Shown here in pieces: positions 1-10,500 of a stretch of 64,000 nt of DNA; position 1 is the first letter of the stretch; each line of letters begins with the position of its first letter. The stretch is from Rhodopirellula sp. Lineage in GTDB: Bacteria > Planctomycetota > Planctomycetia > Pirellulales > Pirellulaceae. The stretch spans positions 41,480-105,479 of the forward strand of contig JAHELS010000001.1 of assembly GCA_024644085.1 (NCBI GenBank), written 5' to 3'. The notes beneath the pieces are model-generated. The model was given only the letters and a program-made list of their open reading frames with translations, had not been told where the DNA came from and did no database searches. A program made the translations under genes and the position numbers.

Positions 1-561
1 ATGACAAAGATCGAATCGGATGTTCTGGTGCCGATCGTGCACGCAATGAAACGGGCACGCCGTCCCTTCAAGGGAGTTCTGTACGCCGGCTTGATGATGA
101 CGGCCGCCGGGCCCAAGGTGCTCGAATTCAATGTCCGATTCGGTGACCCGGAATGCCAACCATTGTTGATGCGATTGAAAACGGACCTGGTCGACATCCT
201 CGAAGCGGCGATTGATTCAAGACTGGCGGAGCTCGAGCCGCTCGAGTGGGACCAACGGCCGAGCATTTGCGTTGTGATGGCAAGCGAAGGGTATCCGGGC
301 GACTACGAAAAGGGACGCGAGATAACCGGACTCGACGAGGCTGATGCGGTCGACGGAGTCAAGGTTTTTCACGCCGGTACGAAGCTTGTCGACACGCAAG
401 TCGTGACCGACGGTGGCCGGGTGCTTGGCGTCACGGCAATCGGCGACACGATCAGCGGCGCGAAGCTGCAAGCCTACACGGCTGTCAAACAAATCCGCTG
501 GCGCGGGGCATGGTGCCGGAAAGATATCAGCGACAAAGCGCTGCAGACCTCCGCCACGTAG
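1..561 (+). CDS. purD: Phosphoribosylamine-glycine ligase, C-terminal part (truncated by window edge)
   Basis: This is the C-terminal ~186 residues of GAR synthetase, which joins glycine to phosphoribosylamine using ATP in de novo purine synthesis (cytoplasmic). The ATP-grasp metal-binding segment EFNVRFGDPE is at residues 42-51 of the visible part, followed by the small C-terminal domain starting around VVMASEGYPGDY and the family's typical ending (IRWRGAWCRKDI). Full-length PurD is about 430 residues, so the N-terminal and most of the ATP-grasp core lie upstream of base 1, and the ATG at base 1 is not the true start. The stop is 2 bp from the convergent prmC stop. Family assignment is confident. 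Confidence 0.93.
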   Translation: MTKIESDVLVPIVHAMKRARRPFKGVLYAGLMMTAAGPKVLEFNVRFGDPECQPLLMRLKTDLVDILEAAIDSRLAELEPLEWDQRPSICVVMASEGYPGDYEKGREITGLDEADAVDGVKVFHAGTKLVDTQVVTDGGRVLGVTAIGDTISGAKLQAYTAVKQIRWRGAWCRKDISDKALQTSAT

Positions 562-563
562 GG

Positions 564-1517
564 CTACACTCGCAACAGTGACAATATACGGCGGTTCCCT
601 TCGAGATCCTTGATGAACCGCAAGTCCGCAAGTTCGCTGGATTGATTGGCCAACGTTTCAACATCGTCGGCGATCATCGGCGAGAGTTCGAGGATCAAGC
701 GTCCGCCGGCGCGAAGACGCTCGGCTGCCAACGGCAAGATCCGCTCGATCACCTCGGTCCCCTTCGGGCCGGCCACCAGCGCCTGTTTGGGTTCGTGCTC
801 TCGAATCGTTGGTGACAATTGCTCGAATTCCGATTCGCTGACATAAGGCGGGTTGCTGCAAATGATGTCGAACCGATCGGGCGCTGTGACGGCATCCAGC
901 AAATCGCTTTCGACGAACGTGATTCGATCAGCGACTCCGTGTTGTTCCGCGTTCCACCGTGCGATCTTCAGCGCAGCGGTGCTTTGATCCACAGCCGTGA
1001 TGCTCGTGTTTTTCAGATGCTTGGCGAGCGTCACCGCGATCGCCCCGCTGCCCGTCCCGACATCGGCGATGCTCAGCTCGGCGGCCGGTTCGTTCATCGC
1101 CTTGGCACAATCGAGGGCCTCGATCACCAAATGCTCGGTTTCGGGGCGCGGGATCAGCACGTCTTCGTTGACACGAAACCGCAAGGAGTAAAATTCGCGA
1201 TACCCGACCAATTGGGCGACCGGCGTTCCCTCGCCACGCCGACGGACCATTTCGCGAAAGGCGATTCTCTGTTCTTCCTCGGGTTCCTCTGCAAAGGCGG
1301 TGTAGAGATCGATGCGGCTGCACTCGCGGGCGTGGGCGAGCAGTACCTCGGCATCGAGACGTGGCGAGGAGCTTCCACGCTGCTTGAAGAACTCAGTGGT
1401 CCACTCCAAGAGCCGCAGCACTGTCCACGAATCGGGGCTCGTGCCGGGGCCTTCGGGGTTCTCCGTCATGTTGGTTCCCCGACTGTCGCGCGAACTCGGA
1501 CCCGTGGATTCTGACAT
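564..1517 (-). CDS. prmC: Release factor glutamine methyltransferase PrmC/HemK
   Basis: PrmC N5-methylates the glutamine of the GGQ motif in class I release factors. Visible motifs with the ATG start at 1517 are IPRPETE (residues 122-128), the SAM-binding motif DVGTGSGAIA (152-161) and the catalytic NPPY (222-225), all in the expected order. It lies directly downstream of prfA on the same strand (37 bp gap), the classical prfA-prmC arrangement, so enzyme and substrate are co-expressed. A TTG nine bases upstream (1526) and an ATG at 1469 are alternative starts; the first ~20 residues are polar and unlikely to be conserved, so the 1469 start is quite possible. Confidence 0.93.
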   Translation of the reverse strand: MSESTGPSSRDSRGTNMTENPEGPGTSPDSWTVLRLLEWTTEFFKQRGSSSPRLDAEVLLAHARECSRIDLYTAFAEEPEEEQRIAFREMVRRRGEGTPVAQLVGYREFYSLRFRVNEDVLIPRPETEHLVIEALDCAKAMNEPAAELSIADVGTGSGAIAVTLAKHLKNTSITAVDQSTAALKIARWNAEQHGVADRITFVESDLLDAVTAPDRFDIICSNPPYVSESEFEQLSPTIREHEPKQALVAGPKGTEVIERILPLAAERLRAGGRLILELSPMIADDVETLANQSSELADLRFIKDLEGNRRILSLLRV

Positions 1518-1553
1518 CGTTTTCAAACAGCTCCGCTCTTTGCGCGCTGAGTC

Positions 1554-2636
1554 CTAGTCGATCATGTCGCCGCGAAGTTGGTCGCGGTCGTATTCGACCA
1601 GAGCTTCGGTCACTGGGCTGACGTCGCCCGCGATGATCTGGTCCAACTTGTAGATCGTCAAATTGATGCGGTGATCGGTCAATCGGTTTTGCGGAAAGTT
1701 GTAAGTGCGAATCCGCTGGCTGCGATCGCCAGATCCGATCAACCCTTTGCGCTGCTCGGCCTGCTTGGCGGCTTCTTCTTCTCGTTTTTTTTCGTAGATA
1801 CGCGCCTTCAACACGCGCAACGCCTTGGCCAGATTCTTGTGCTGGCTCTTTTCATCCTGGCACTGAACAACGATTCCGGTGTCGTGGTGGGTTAGCCGAA
1901 TTGCCGATTCCGTTTTGTTGACGTGCTGGCCGCCGGGGCCGGAGGCACCAAATTTATCGACACGATAATCATCCGCTTTCAGTTCGACCTCGACATCTTC
2001 CGGTTCGGGCATCACGGCGACGGTAGCCGCTGAGGTATGAACGCGCCCCTGGGTCTCGGTCTCCGGAACGCGTTGGACACGATGGCCTCCCGACTCGTAT
2101 TGCAGGTCGCGATAGACACCTTCGCCCTCAAGCGTCAAGGTGACCTCTTTGAAACCTCCCATTTCGGTCGCGCTGGCGTCCATCACTTCGGTCTTCCACC
2201 CTCGCTGCTCCGCATAGCGTCGATACATTTCGTACAGATCGCGCGCGAACAACGCTGCTTCGTCACCACCGGTTCCAGCGCGGATTTCCATCACGCAACG
2301 GGTCCGATGGCTCTCTTCGCCGCCCACGGTCAACGACAGCAGTTCCTCCCACAACTGTTCTCGCTCGGCACGAAGATTCTCCATCTCCGTTTCTGCCATT
2401 TCGCGTTCGTCCGGGTCCTCGGCCGCCTCGGCCATCTCCTTGCAGCCGTGAATTTCGTCGGTCAGCCGCTTGAAGTCGCGATACTTGTGGGCGAGTTTTG
2501 CCAATCCACCATGTTCGCGCGCCGTCGCGCTCATCCGTGCCCCGTCGGCCAATACGTCGGGGTTCGACATGTCGCGCTCAAGCTGCTCGAACCGAGCCAG
2601 CTTTTCTTCCAGGGTGTCGCGAATCGATCCGCTCAT
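1554..2636 (-). CDS. prfA: Peptide chain release factor 1
   Basis: RF1 recognises UAA/UAG stop codons and triggers peptide release. The 360-residue length is typical. The GGQ catalytic loop (GPGGQHVNK) is at residues 233-241, and the anticodon-like tripeptide region reads PET (191-193), the PxT signature of RF1 rather than the SPF of RF2. The N-terminal helical domain (1-110) is present. Gene order rpmE-prfA-prmC on the minus strand is the common bacterial arrangement. A terminator-like hairpin lies between rpmE and this gene, so prfA may have its own promoter. Confidence 0.96.
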   Translation of the reverse strand: MSGSIRDTLEEKLARFEQLERDMSNPDVLADGARMSATAREHGGLAKLAHKYRDFKRLTDEIHGCKEMAEAAEDPDEREMAETEMENLRAEREQLWEELLSLTVGGEESHRTRCVMEIRAGTGGDEAALFARDLYEMYRRYAEQRGWKTEVMDASATEMGGFKEVTLTLEGEGVYRDLQYESGGHRVQRVPETETQGRVHTSAATVAVMPEPEDVEVELKADDYRVDKFGASGPGGQHVNKTESAIRLTHHDTGIVVQCQDEKSQHKNLAKALRVLKARIYEKKREEEAAKQAEQRKGLIGSGDRSQRIRTYNFPQNRLTDHRINLTIYKLDQIIAGDVSPVTEALVEYDRDQLRGDMID

Positions 2637-2696
2637 GGATGAATCTTTTCAGGTGCCTGACCGCGATCGCGCCGCGGGTCGAGAAGGTTGGTTATG

Positions 2697-2739
2697 AAAA
2701 CAGCCGCATCGGTCTGTGATGCAGAGACCGTGCGGCTGT
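2697..2739 (-). terminator. Rho-independent terminator behind rpmE
   Basis: Two arms (2700-2715 and 2725-2739) are complementary over 15 pairs with one bulged base and a 9-nt loop. Read on the minus strand the GC-rich stem ends in GGCTGT followed by TTTCAT. It lies 25 bp downstream of the rpmE stop and about 60 bp upstream of the prfA start, which fits termination of most rpmE transcripts. Confidence 0.7.
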
Positions 2740-2763
2740 GAGATGGCTGAGCAATGAGCGTAG

Positions 2764-3009
2764 TTACTTCTTCTTTCCCTTCTTTTTCTTTTGCTCGAGA
2801 CTTCCGTACGTGCCGGCTGCAAATTTCTTCTGGAACTTGTCAATGCGTCCCGCCGTGTCAACGTACTTCAATTTGCCGGTATAGAAGGGATGGCACTCGT
2901 TACAGATATCGATCTTCAACTCGTTGCGCACACTGCGCGTGGTGAACGTATTGCCACAACCACAGGTAACCGTTGTTTCCTGGTAATCGGGGTGAATGCC
3001 TTCTTTCAT
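2764..3009 (-). CDS. rpmE: 50S ribosomal protein L31
   Basis: L31 is a small zinc-binding protein of the large ribosomal subunit. The 81-residue product starts [10 protein letters not shown], the canonical L31 N-terminus, so the start is the ATG at 3009; the open frame continues upstream to 3324 but that extension has no L31 character. The four zinc ligands are intact: C16, C18, C36 and C39 (CGC and CNEC), meaning the zinc-containing C+ form. The tail is strongly lysine-rich. It is first in the rpmE-prfA-prmC group. Confidence 0.96.
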   Translation of the reverse strand: MKEGIHPDYQETTVTCGCGNTFTTRSVRNELKIDICNECHPFYTGKLKYVDTAGRIDKFQKKFAAGTYGSLEQKKKKGKKK

Positions 3010-3274
3010 GGCTATTTCGGACGTCTTTTCTGAGGGGTTATCGAGGCGAGCCTGGCTTGGTACAGGGTCGCGGAGCCCCGTAATGTACGTCACATGCCCG
3101 CTTTTGTTCAAGGGCCAACCGGGGCTGTCTTGTACCGGTTGCTGGCTCGAAGGATCCCGGAGGTTGGCGCAACGAAACGATGCCCAAGAGCAGCAGAGCA
3201 TGTTCCCCACCTTGCCGTGGCCCGCGATCCCATCGAAGCTGGCCGAGGATACGCGGCAGAACAAATAAGGCGCC

Positions 3275-4096
3275 ATGATGCCACACATCGGCATTCTCAT
3301 ACACGAACACGGATCATTCGGCACCCAATACTATCTCCGGTGGCTCGCGGACATCTGGAGTGAGCTGGGTCACCAGGTGACAGTGATTCAGGGACCAACC
3401 GAGGCATTCGAGGCCGACGTGGTGGTGTTGCATGTCGATTTGACCGTTGTTCCGGAAAACTATCTCGAGTTCATTCGGAGGTTTCCGGTGGTCATCAATC
3501 GCAGCGTCGAGGACATCTCAAAGCGACGGATTACCCAAAACCTCGTCGCCCAAGGCGACGATTATGACGGTCCGGTGATCGTGAAAGCGGATCGCAATTG
3601 GGGTGGACGGCGCGAAGCCCAACTCGCTGCAAAAGGCCTGGGGCCGGACAGCGATCGCCGCATCCTGCGGGAATACCTCGTGCTTGAGTCGCAGCACCGC
3701 GTCCCCGAGGTTGTTTGGCAAGACCCGCTGATCATTGTCGACAGGTTTCTACCGGAACGCCGCGGCGATTTGTATTGCCTGCGGATGTGGAAGTTCTTTG
3801 GGGACCAGGAAGCGAGTGTACTGGGTTTGTCACCCGAGCCCATCGTTAAAGCTGCGAACATCGTCCGCCGCGAACCACTCACGGATGTTCCAGAGGAACT
3901 ACGTGAGATCAGGAAAGAACTGGGATTCGACTTCGGAAAATTCGACTACGCAATCGTCGACGGAGGGCCGGTCCTCTATGACGTGAACCGAACGCCAGCG
4001 ATTCCACCACTTCCAAAGGAACAAAACATGATCGAATTCCAAAGGCTGGCGGAGGGATTACGACCGTTTATCCTCGGCGCTGACCAAATCAGTTAA
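3275..4096 (+). CDS. Orphan ATP-grasp-type ligase-like protein
   Basis: This 273-residue protein has an N-terminal Rossmann-like pre-ATP-grasp segment ([12 protein letters not shown]) and an ATP-grasp-like core. A nucleotide-binding segment reads [12 protein letters not shown] near residue 100, an acidic segment lies at VDRFLPE, and the C-terminal metal-binding strand reads LYDVNRTP, where Asp and Asn occupy the usual metal-ligand positions. This resembles RimK/glutathione-synthetase-like families that form carboxylate-amine bonds, but I cannot name the substrate. It stands alone, divergent from rpmE (265 bp between) and convergent with a DUF4159 gene. Its TAA stop lies within the first copy of a four-copy tandem repeat. 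Confidence 0.6.
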   Translation: MMPHIGILIHEHGSFGTQYYLRWLADIWSELGHQVTVIQGPTEAFEADVVVLHVDLTVVPENYLEFIRRFPVVINRSVEDISKRRITQNLVAQGDDYDGPVIVKADRNWGGRREAQLAAKGLGPDSDRRILREYLVLESQHRVPEVVWQDPLIIVDRFLPERRGDLYCLRMWKFFGDQEASVLGLSPEPIVKAANIVRREPLTDVPEELREIRKELGFDFGKFDYAIVDGGPVLYDVNRTPAIPPLPKEQNMIEFQRLAEGLRPFILGADQIS

Positions 4097-4151
4097 TGGG
4101 CCAAATCAGTTAATGGGCCAAATCAGTTAATGGGCCAAATCAGTTAATGGG
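4084..4151. repeat. Four tandem copies of a 17-bp unit spanning two stop codons
   Basis: The unit CCAAATCAGTTAATGGG is repeated four times without error (4084-4100, 4101-4117, 4118-4134, 4135-4151). Each unit contains TTAA. The plus-strand ATP-grasp gene ends at the TAA in copy 1, and the minus-strand DUF4159 gene ends at the complementary TAA in copy 4. Confidence 0.97.
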
Positions 4152-4989
4152 TCAGCGCGTAGGTCAGAATGTTGATCGTGATGGCATAAGCATCGATTGA
4201 AAACCGGTCGAAGAACTCCTTGGATTCTCCCTCGCGTTCCCATCCGTCGGCGATGTCGGTGTTGTGCGTGGCAACGGCCATCAATCGTCCCTGAGCGTCA
4301 AACAATCCCATGAAGTGAACCGTGCCGACTCCGGCGACACCGCCGCTGGGATACCGATGCACGCCGGGCGGGTCGGTCGACATGCCGGACTGAGCAAAGA
4401 AGATTCTCGCCGGCACCTGCGGACACTCTTTGAGTTGATAGACAATCGACATGATCGGGTGATCCCGGCCAACCGGTCGCCAGCGCCATGCCTTGGGCAA
4501 TCCCCGGACGTTGAAGGCAAAGTTGTGCCACTCGGCATCACCCCAGAAATCGTCGACCCACAGAAATCCCCCGGCACCGAGATACCGCTCCAGTGCGGCC
4601 AGTTCCGAAGGCGAGAGTTTCTGCCAACCGACGTCACTCATGAAGATGAACGGATGATCGAGCAACGCGTCGTCGGTCAACCGCAACACGACCGGCTCCG
4701 GATTGACACGCATCGACGTTAACTCGCCGAGCCTGAGGATCAGGTTTTTCTCGGCACGTGGGTAGTCCGTCTCCCAACGTTCCCAGTCGCGGCCTTCGTA
4801 TCGATACCACGATTCGCCAAAACCACCGGTGCTCTCGTACTTGATGCGGACAAACGTAAAAGCGTCTGTATCGGTCGTCTGCGAAACGATGGTGCGGTCC
4901 GAGTCCGCCAACAGGAACGGCCCGCACAGGGTCGCCCACGCGAGGAGACTTGCAATACAGATCAGGCGACGAAGCGAATCTTCGAACAT
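4144..4989 (-). CDS. Exported DUF4159 domain protein
   Basis: This 281-residue protein has an N-terminal signal peptide (about residues 1-29, hydrophobic core LICIASLLAWATLC ending near LADS). The rest matches the DUF4159 pattern: an N-terminal FVRIKYES strand, a segment with LLDHPFIFMSDVGW, a flavodoxin-like YLGAGGFLWVDDFWGD, and the C-terminal HNTDIADGWEREGE. DUF4159 proteins are common in Planctomycetes and often near MoxR/von Willebrand-type genes, but none is adjacent here. The molecular function is unknown. The stop is inside the 17-bp tandem repeat. Confidence 0.85.
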   Translation of the reverse strand: MFEDSLRRLICIASLLAWATLCGPFLLADSDRTIVSQTTDTDAFTFVRIKYESTGGFGESWYRYEGRDWERWETDYPRAEKNLILRLGELTSMRVNPEPVVLRLTDDALLDHPFIFMSDVGWQKLSPSELAALERYLGAGGFLWVDDFWGDAEWHNFAFNVRGLPKAWRWRPVGRDHPIMSIVYQLKECPQVPARIFFAQSGMSTDPPGVHRYPSGGVAGVGTVHFMGLFDAQGRLMAVATHNTDIADGWEREGESKEFFDRFSIDAYAITINILTYALTH

Positions 4990-5084
4990 GTCACGAGTTT
5001 AACAGACACGTCCGCGGGGCTTGCGGAATTTCATCCTTCCAACTCTTTGTTATTTGTGACCTCACGCACAGCGTATGCTCGGCT

Positions 5085-6050
5085 CTACTCCTGCACGGTA
5101 CCGCTCTTTCGCCTCCAACGATCAGCAACAACGGTGTCAATCACAAGCTGGCCGAGGTGGTAGACGATCATCGGTACGACACTGACGCCACAGTCGATCG
5201 CAATTTGCAATCCGACCATCAGCGTTTTTTGGCTGCCCGCGATTCCAACCGCAATCTGACTTTCCCTCGACATTTTGAAACGTTTCGCCGTGATGATTCC
5301 GAGCGACAAAGCAACACAGTGGACGACGACGGCGGATGCGAGCACGATCGCCGCAGCAAACCAACTTGCCGATGCCTCGACCGCTTCGCCGCCAGCCCCC
5401 TCAGCAGCGCTGCCGCTGGCAACCGCGCCGAACACGACCATCACCAGGATCCCGACCTGTCCCAACAGGGAGAGACGCTGCTTTTGGCGGTCGGCCCATT
5501 TGCCAGCGCCGGCACGCCGCATCAACTGTGCGAGTACCAGCGGCGCGACGACAATGATTGCGAGCTTTCTGACCTGCGCGACCGCATCGATCTCGGCCTG
5601 CTGCGCCAGTACCAACCAAATACCAAGTGGCACGACGATCACGCAGGCCAAATTGGTGACCACCGTGGTCATCATCGCGATCGAATCGTCACCGCCTGCC
5701 TTGCGAGTCCAAACCGACGCCGACGCCAGAGTACATGGCACGATTGCCGTGACGAACAAGCCTCCGAAAAGCTTCTCAGGCAGTAGCCACATCGTCGGAA
5801 GACAGAGCAAAGGTACAAGCAAAACGTTCGCAAGGATCGCGATCACCGACGGCAGCGGCTTGGTAATGCTCTTGCGAATCGTCTCGGCGCGAAGCGTCAC
5901 CCCCATTGCCCACATCACAATGAACACGATTCCGCTGCGCAGCAGAGACATTTCGAGCAACGGCGCCAGCGGATCTGCGGCGAAGTAACCCGCGGCGAAG
6001 CAAACCGCTAATGCTGTCAAAAACCAATGCTTTGTGAGACTTGCCCACAT
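5085..6050 (-). CDS. Bile acid:sodium symporter-like (SBF family) membrane transporter
   Basis: This 321-residue polytopic inner-membrane protein has about nine hydrophobic segments throughout its length. The segments GIVFIVMWAMGVTLRAE near residue 40, VTAIVPCTLASASVWTRKAGGDD near 105 and IAVGIAGSQKTLMVGL near 280 follow the SBF/PF13593 pattern, where the paired discontinuous helices and polar residues form the ion/substrate site. The substrate cannot be predicted; members move organic anions with sodium. It is monocistronic, with 95 bp to the DUF4159 start and 160 bp of divergent spacer to the AsmA-like gene. Confidence 0.85.
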   Translation of the reverse strand: MWASLTKHWFLTALAVCFAAGYFAADPLAPLLEMSLLRSGIVFIVMWAMGVTLRAETIRKSITKPLPSVIAILANVLLVPLLCLPTMWLLPEKLFGGLFVTAIVPCTLASASVWTRKAGGDDSIAMMTTVVTNLACVIVVPLGIWLVLAQQAEIDAVAQVRKLAIIVVAPLVLAQLMRRAGAGKWADRQKQRLSLLGQVGILVMVVFGAVASGSAAEGAGGEAVEASASWFAAAIVLASAVVVHCVALSLGIITAKRFKMSRESQIAVGIAGSQKTLMVGLQIAIDCGVSVVPMIVYHLGQLVIDTVVADRWRRKSGTVQE

Positions 6051-6210
6051 ACTGCAATCTTCCCAAACGGCCTATCGGCGAATCGTCGTGCGAATCTAAG
6101 ATCGCGGCTCGCCCAGAGGAACCAACTCTGCGTAACAGGACACCGGATCGCTAGCATAGCCGAAGACTTGGCCAGGCGAGTGTGAATCCATCGGCGGGAA
6201 GGAACTCCGC

Positions 6211-7560
6211 ATGCACGAACGAACGCAGCGAGCGATCGCGCGGCTGATGTTCGTTTTCTGCTGCGCGGTGCCGACCTCGATCACGCTGATGTGCGTGATG
6301 ATAACCTGGACGCCGTGGCACCACGCCCGCACGCTGCGGACGATCGAAGGAGAACTCTCGCGCGACACCGGACTGTTGATCGAGATTGGTGATTACGAAC
6401 GTCCCGCACCGAGTTCGATTCACCTTTACGATGTTCGCGCACTTGATCCGGAAACGGGACGCGAGATAGCGCGTGTCCGAGAGGTGCACTGGGCCGCGAT
6501 TGACGATGAGGTGGCGATCCTTTTGCATCAACCCGAACTCAAATCGAGCGAGCTTCGCAGCACCTGGAAATTGATACACGACCGGTTCCTGTGCCGGCCC
6601 GAGCGGACGAGTGCCGCAGTGCAGATTGCGGCCAATGATCTGACCATTCACAGCCGGACCGGGGCGCTGACGCTGCGTGACGTCGACGCCTGGATTCGTC
6701 CGTTGGAAGATTCCGTCGAAGCAACCGTTCAGTGTTTGCCGGCAATATCGCAATCGAATTCACCTTTCACAATCACGGCAAGCCGCATTCGATCGGGTGA
6801 GAGTCCATCGACCAGGTGGCTGCTCGACACCGGCGGGACCCCCCTGCCCTGCTCGGCACTGGGAGAGTACCTGCCTCCGCTGGAAAGTCTCGGCAGCGAT
6901 GCAATGTTCTCCGGGACGATGCGATGGCACACCCAGGCCGGCCAGTGGTGGATTGATCTGGGCGGCTCAAGGTTCGAACAGGTTTCACTCGATCGTCTGT
7001 TCGAGAAGCATGCACATCGACTATCGGGGACTGCGAGCATCCAATTGGAACGATGTCGGATTGAACGCAACAATCGAAAGAGCGACATCGCGGGTTCGAT
7101 TCGCGCGAAGAATGGGCTGATCGGACGATCGCTGATTCTGTCGGCCAGAGAACACCTCGGATTTAATGTTCGTTTGCCGGAGGGAATGGTCAACTCACTC
7201 GGCGACATTCCCTATGATCGCATCGCCCTGGGGTTCAACCTGAACAACACGCAATTGCGACTCGACGGAATCTGTCGCACCGAAATTGGGTACGAAAGTT
7301 ACCCGGCGGGAGTCGTGCTGTGCCTCGACGGGTACCCGCTGGTTGAATCAAACGGCGCGACGCTCGACTCGTTGAAGGTGCTGACCGCATTGGCGCCGTC
7401 GCACAGCGTGTTGGTGCCGATGTCGGACCAGACGAGTTGGCTGGCGGACATCCTGATTCCACCCAGTCGACCGCTGCCGCGGGGCGAGCCGTCGCCGCCA
7501 CGGATTCGTTCAGCGGAGAATTGGCGAGGCGGTCCGACGATCGGCCAGCCCAACCATTAG
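6211..7560 (+). CDS. AsmA-like single-span envelope protein
   Basis: This 449-residue protein has one N-terminal membrane segment (about residues 12-32, MFVFCCAVPTSITLMCVMIT) followed by a long soluble region rich in alternating beta-strand-like segments. The pattern of an N-terminal span and then repeated strands resembles AsmA/DUF748-type envelope proteins, but I see no diagnostic motif. The extreme C-terminus is proline- and arginine-rich. The stop overlaps the stop of the convergent cytochrome biogenesis gene by 4 bp, so the two genes share a TAG/CTA palindrome-like end. Function is unknown. Confidence 0.55.
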   Translation: MHERTQRAIARLMFVFCCAVPTSITLMCVMITWTPWHHARTLRTIEGELSRDTGLLIEIGDYERPAPSSIHLYDVRALDPETGREIARVREVHWAAIDDEVAILLHQPELKSSELRSTWKLIHDRFLCRPERTSAAVQIAANDLTIHSRTGALTLRDVDAWIRPLEDSVEATVQCLPAISQSNSPFTITASRIRSGESPSTRWLLDTGGTPLPCSALGEYLPPLESLGSDAMFSGTMRWHTQAGQWWIDLGGSRFEQVSLDRLFEKHAHRLSGTASIQLERCRIERNNRKSDIAGSIRAKNGLIGRSLILSAREHLGFNVRLPEGMVNSLGDIPYDRIALGFNLNNTQLRLDGICRTEIGYESYPAGVVLCLDGYPLVESNGATLDSLKVLTALAPSHSVLVPMSDQTSWLADILIPPSRPLPRGEPSPPRIRSAENWRGGPTIGQPNH

Positions 7561-10500
7561 ACCGCTGGTTTCGTACCGAATGGTACCGTCCAACGCAGCA
7601 CGGCGTCGACGACCATCAACAACAGGTGCAATCCAAAAAAGTACCCGAGGTACATGAGCGTGCCTTCGGTGAACCCATAGCTGTGGAAGCCGATCCCGAG
7701 TTCGTTGGTACCAAACCAACTCCACGCGGTCACCAGGTTGCCGACGATCGCAAGATTCGCGAAGCCGCGCGCCTTGACCATGCCGTCCCACCGGGCATGA
7801 AGCATCAACGCGTTCCAGATCACGATCAACAGAGCGCCGTTCTCCTTGGGGTCCCAGCCCCAGAAGCGTCCCCAGCTGTCATCGGCCCAAAGACCTCCGA
7901 GCACGGTGCCGATGAAGCTGAACAGAATTCCAAAGCAGGCTGCTCCGTAACAACACCGATAGATGTCTCGCAGCTTTTTCTCATCCTGGCCGATCCAGCC
8001 CGCGATCAGGTAGCCGATCCCGAGCGTGCCGGCGACCAGCGTTGCCACGTAACCCAGTGTTACGCTGATTACATGGGTGGCCAACCAGAACTGCGTGTCA
8101 AGCACAGCTTGCAACACCGGCATCGTGTCACCCGTATTCAATCCGTAGGCGACTAACAATGTCAGTGCGCCCGCGGCGGAAGAAACTATGTTGCCGATAC
8201 CGTACTTGAAGATTCTCTCGACCACCAATCCAAACAACACAGCGGCCCAACCGATGAAAACGGCCGACGAATAGATATTGATAACGGGCGCCCGTCCGGT
8301 GATTGCAATTCGACACAGAATCGCCGCAGTGTGAATGACAACGGCCACCGCCAGCGCTCCCCAAACCGCCTGACGCAGTCGTGGCAAGTTCACCGCGAAA
8401 TAAACCAGCCCCATCACCAACGTGATCAGGTAAAGCACCATCGCAACGCCGGTGGGCCAGTTGGATTGCATCCACCGCTCAAGCGACACCAGACCCGGGC
8501 GATAACCGGGAACCATGTAGGCCTTGACCGAGGCAAGATGCTGGTCAACGGCATCATTGAACGCCTCGGTGTCCTGGTCGCCATACGACTTGATCATCTC
8601 GCTGAAAGTTTCGATGCCCGCCGGCGGCGGAGCGTCGTCCGAGTCGGAACCACTCAGTGCCAATTCGCGGTAGTGATTGAAGAAGGCCGATCCGAACGCA
8701 GACCATTTGGGATCATTGACCGTATCGGCAGCCACTTCCTCCGACGGCGGAATGATGGCCGGCGCGGGCATTTGGTCGAGCGCTTCCATGCGACGCTGCA
8801 AATCTCTCAACGCGAAAAGTTGCCGGGTCTGCTCGTCCGCACCGGGGAACACCCGTTCAAACTCCTCGGCCGAGATTTCCTCGGGAACGGGCAAACGGAA
8901 GGCGGCTGCCGCGAGCGTGTATTGACGTGTTCGTCGGTCGAGTTCGAGCAGCTTGCGTTCCTTGAATGATTGATCCCGCGGGTCCTTCTCGGCCGCGGCG
9001 TCGACCATCTGGCTGACGCGTCCCCAACGCGTACCGATGTCTTCGAGCGAATAAAGCTTGCTCTCACGGCGATCGAGGCCGAGTTCGCTGCGCACCTCGT
9101 CGGCATCTATCCGGAACATCGGCAGGAACTTCAACTCTCGTCCGTCAACGGCGACCTCCATCAACCACTGTATCGCGGTCAATTTTTTCGCCGACTTTGC
9201 ATCCGCGCCGCCTGAGGCGCGGGTCTTGATCGCCGCGGGGGCTGAGTCGAGGGGAAGTGAATCCTTGTTACTGATCGCCTTGAGCGTTTGACGTGCATAG
9301 GCGTCGAGCGGCATGACCCGGCCGCCGAACTGGGTCGGAATCTTTCCCGCCGTGTAAAAGTCGTACTGGTCCGCACGGCTGGCGGGCCGCATGCTTTGCA
9401 TGACGGCCTGCCACGGCACGAGCATGTAAATCGCCAAGAGGACGAAACCGGCCACGGTCAGCAGCACCGGGCGGTTCGAAGGCGGCGACTGGTTGAACTC
9501 GGCCAGGTCGGCCCGTTGCTTGCGAGTCTCCCGTTCGCGTCGCCTCAGGAAGCGTGTCAACGTACCCATGAAATGGGCCAGCATTCCCAGCCCCGTGATG
9601 CTGCAGGCAACGTAAGGAATCAACCATCCCGAATTTTGAACGACCTGGATTCCGGTCATTTCCTTACCGCCCGGCAACGGTGTGTAGCTTGATTGGTAGA
9701 ACGTTTCACCACGGTAGCGGAGCGGATTATTCATCCAGACTCGTTCTTTTCGGTCCTCGCCCGTTTCCACGTCGACGATGCGAATGAATGACGAATAATC
9801 ACGAGGCGTATCGGTTCCGCTGTAATTGACCCGGCGAACGTCCTCGAGCTGAATCCAGTAAGGTTTTACTTCGCGATGAAACTTCAAGCCGAACTGGTAA
9901 GTCGTTTCGTCAACCGCTACGGTGTCGTAGAAATCCTTCGAGTTTACATCCGGCATCAACATTTCCCGGTCCGAAATCAATTGGCTGACGAGATGCTTGC
10001 CGAGCGATTCGCCCGACTCTTTATCGAGTAATTCGACATAGGCCGAAGCGAGATTCATGTCGCTGTCGGTGCCGCCCGACTTTGTGGTTTCGACGGCCCT
10101 CACGTCGAGTCCAACGCCCCGGTCGGCGAGGTTGTCATCCGTAACGTCTTTGAGCGATGAATTCTCGTAGAAAGCCAGCACGCGGACGTCGACCGGCAGC
10201 GCCGGGTCACTGATCACCGCCTCGGATCGACTCGCGGACTTCAGCCGACTGCCTGGAATCGCGATGACTTGGTCGCGTCCCCCCACGTCCTCGATAAAAG
10301 CCAATTCGATCAGATCAAGATTCACCAGCGTGTTGGATGATTGGCCTTCGACCAAACTCAACCTCTGTTCCAATTGCCGGTCGCCAAACGCAAACTGGCC
10401 CACCATCAACAATGCGACGCCCAAGTGCAACAGAACATTGCCACCCTGTTTGTCAAAGACAAACAAACATCCAATCATCAGAACCACGCCGGCACCAAGC

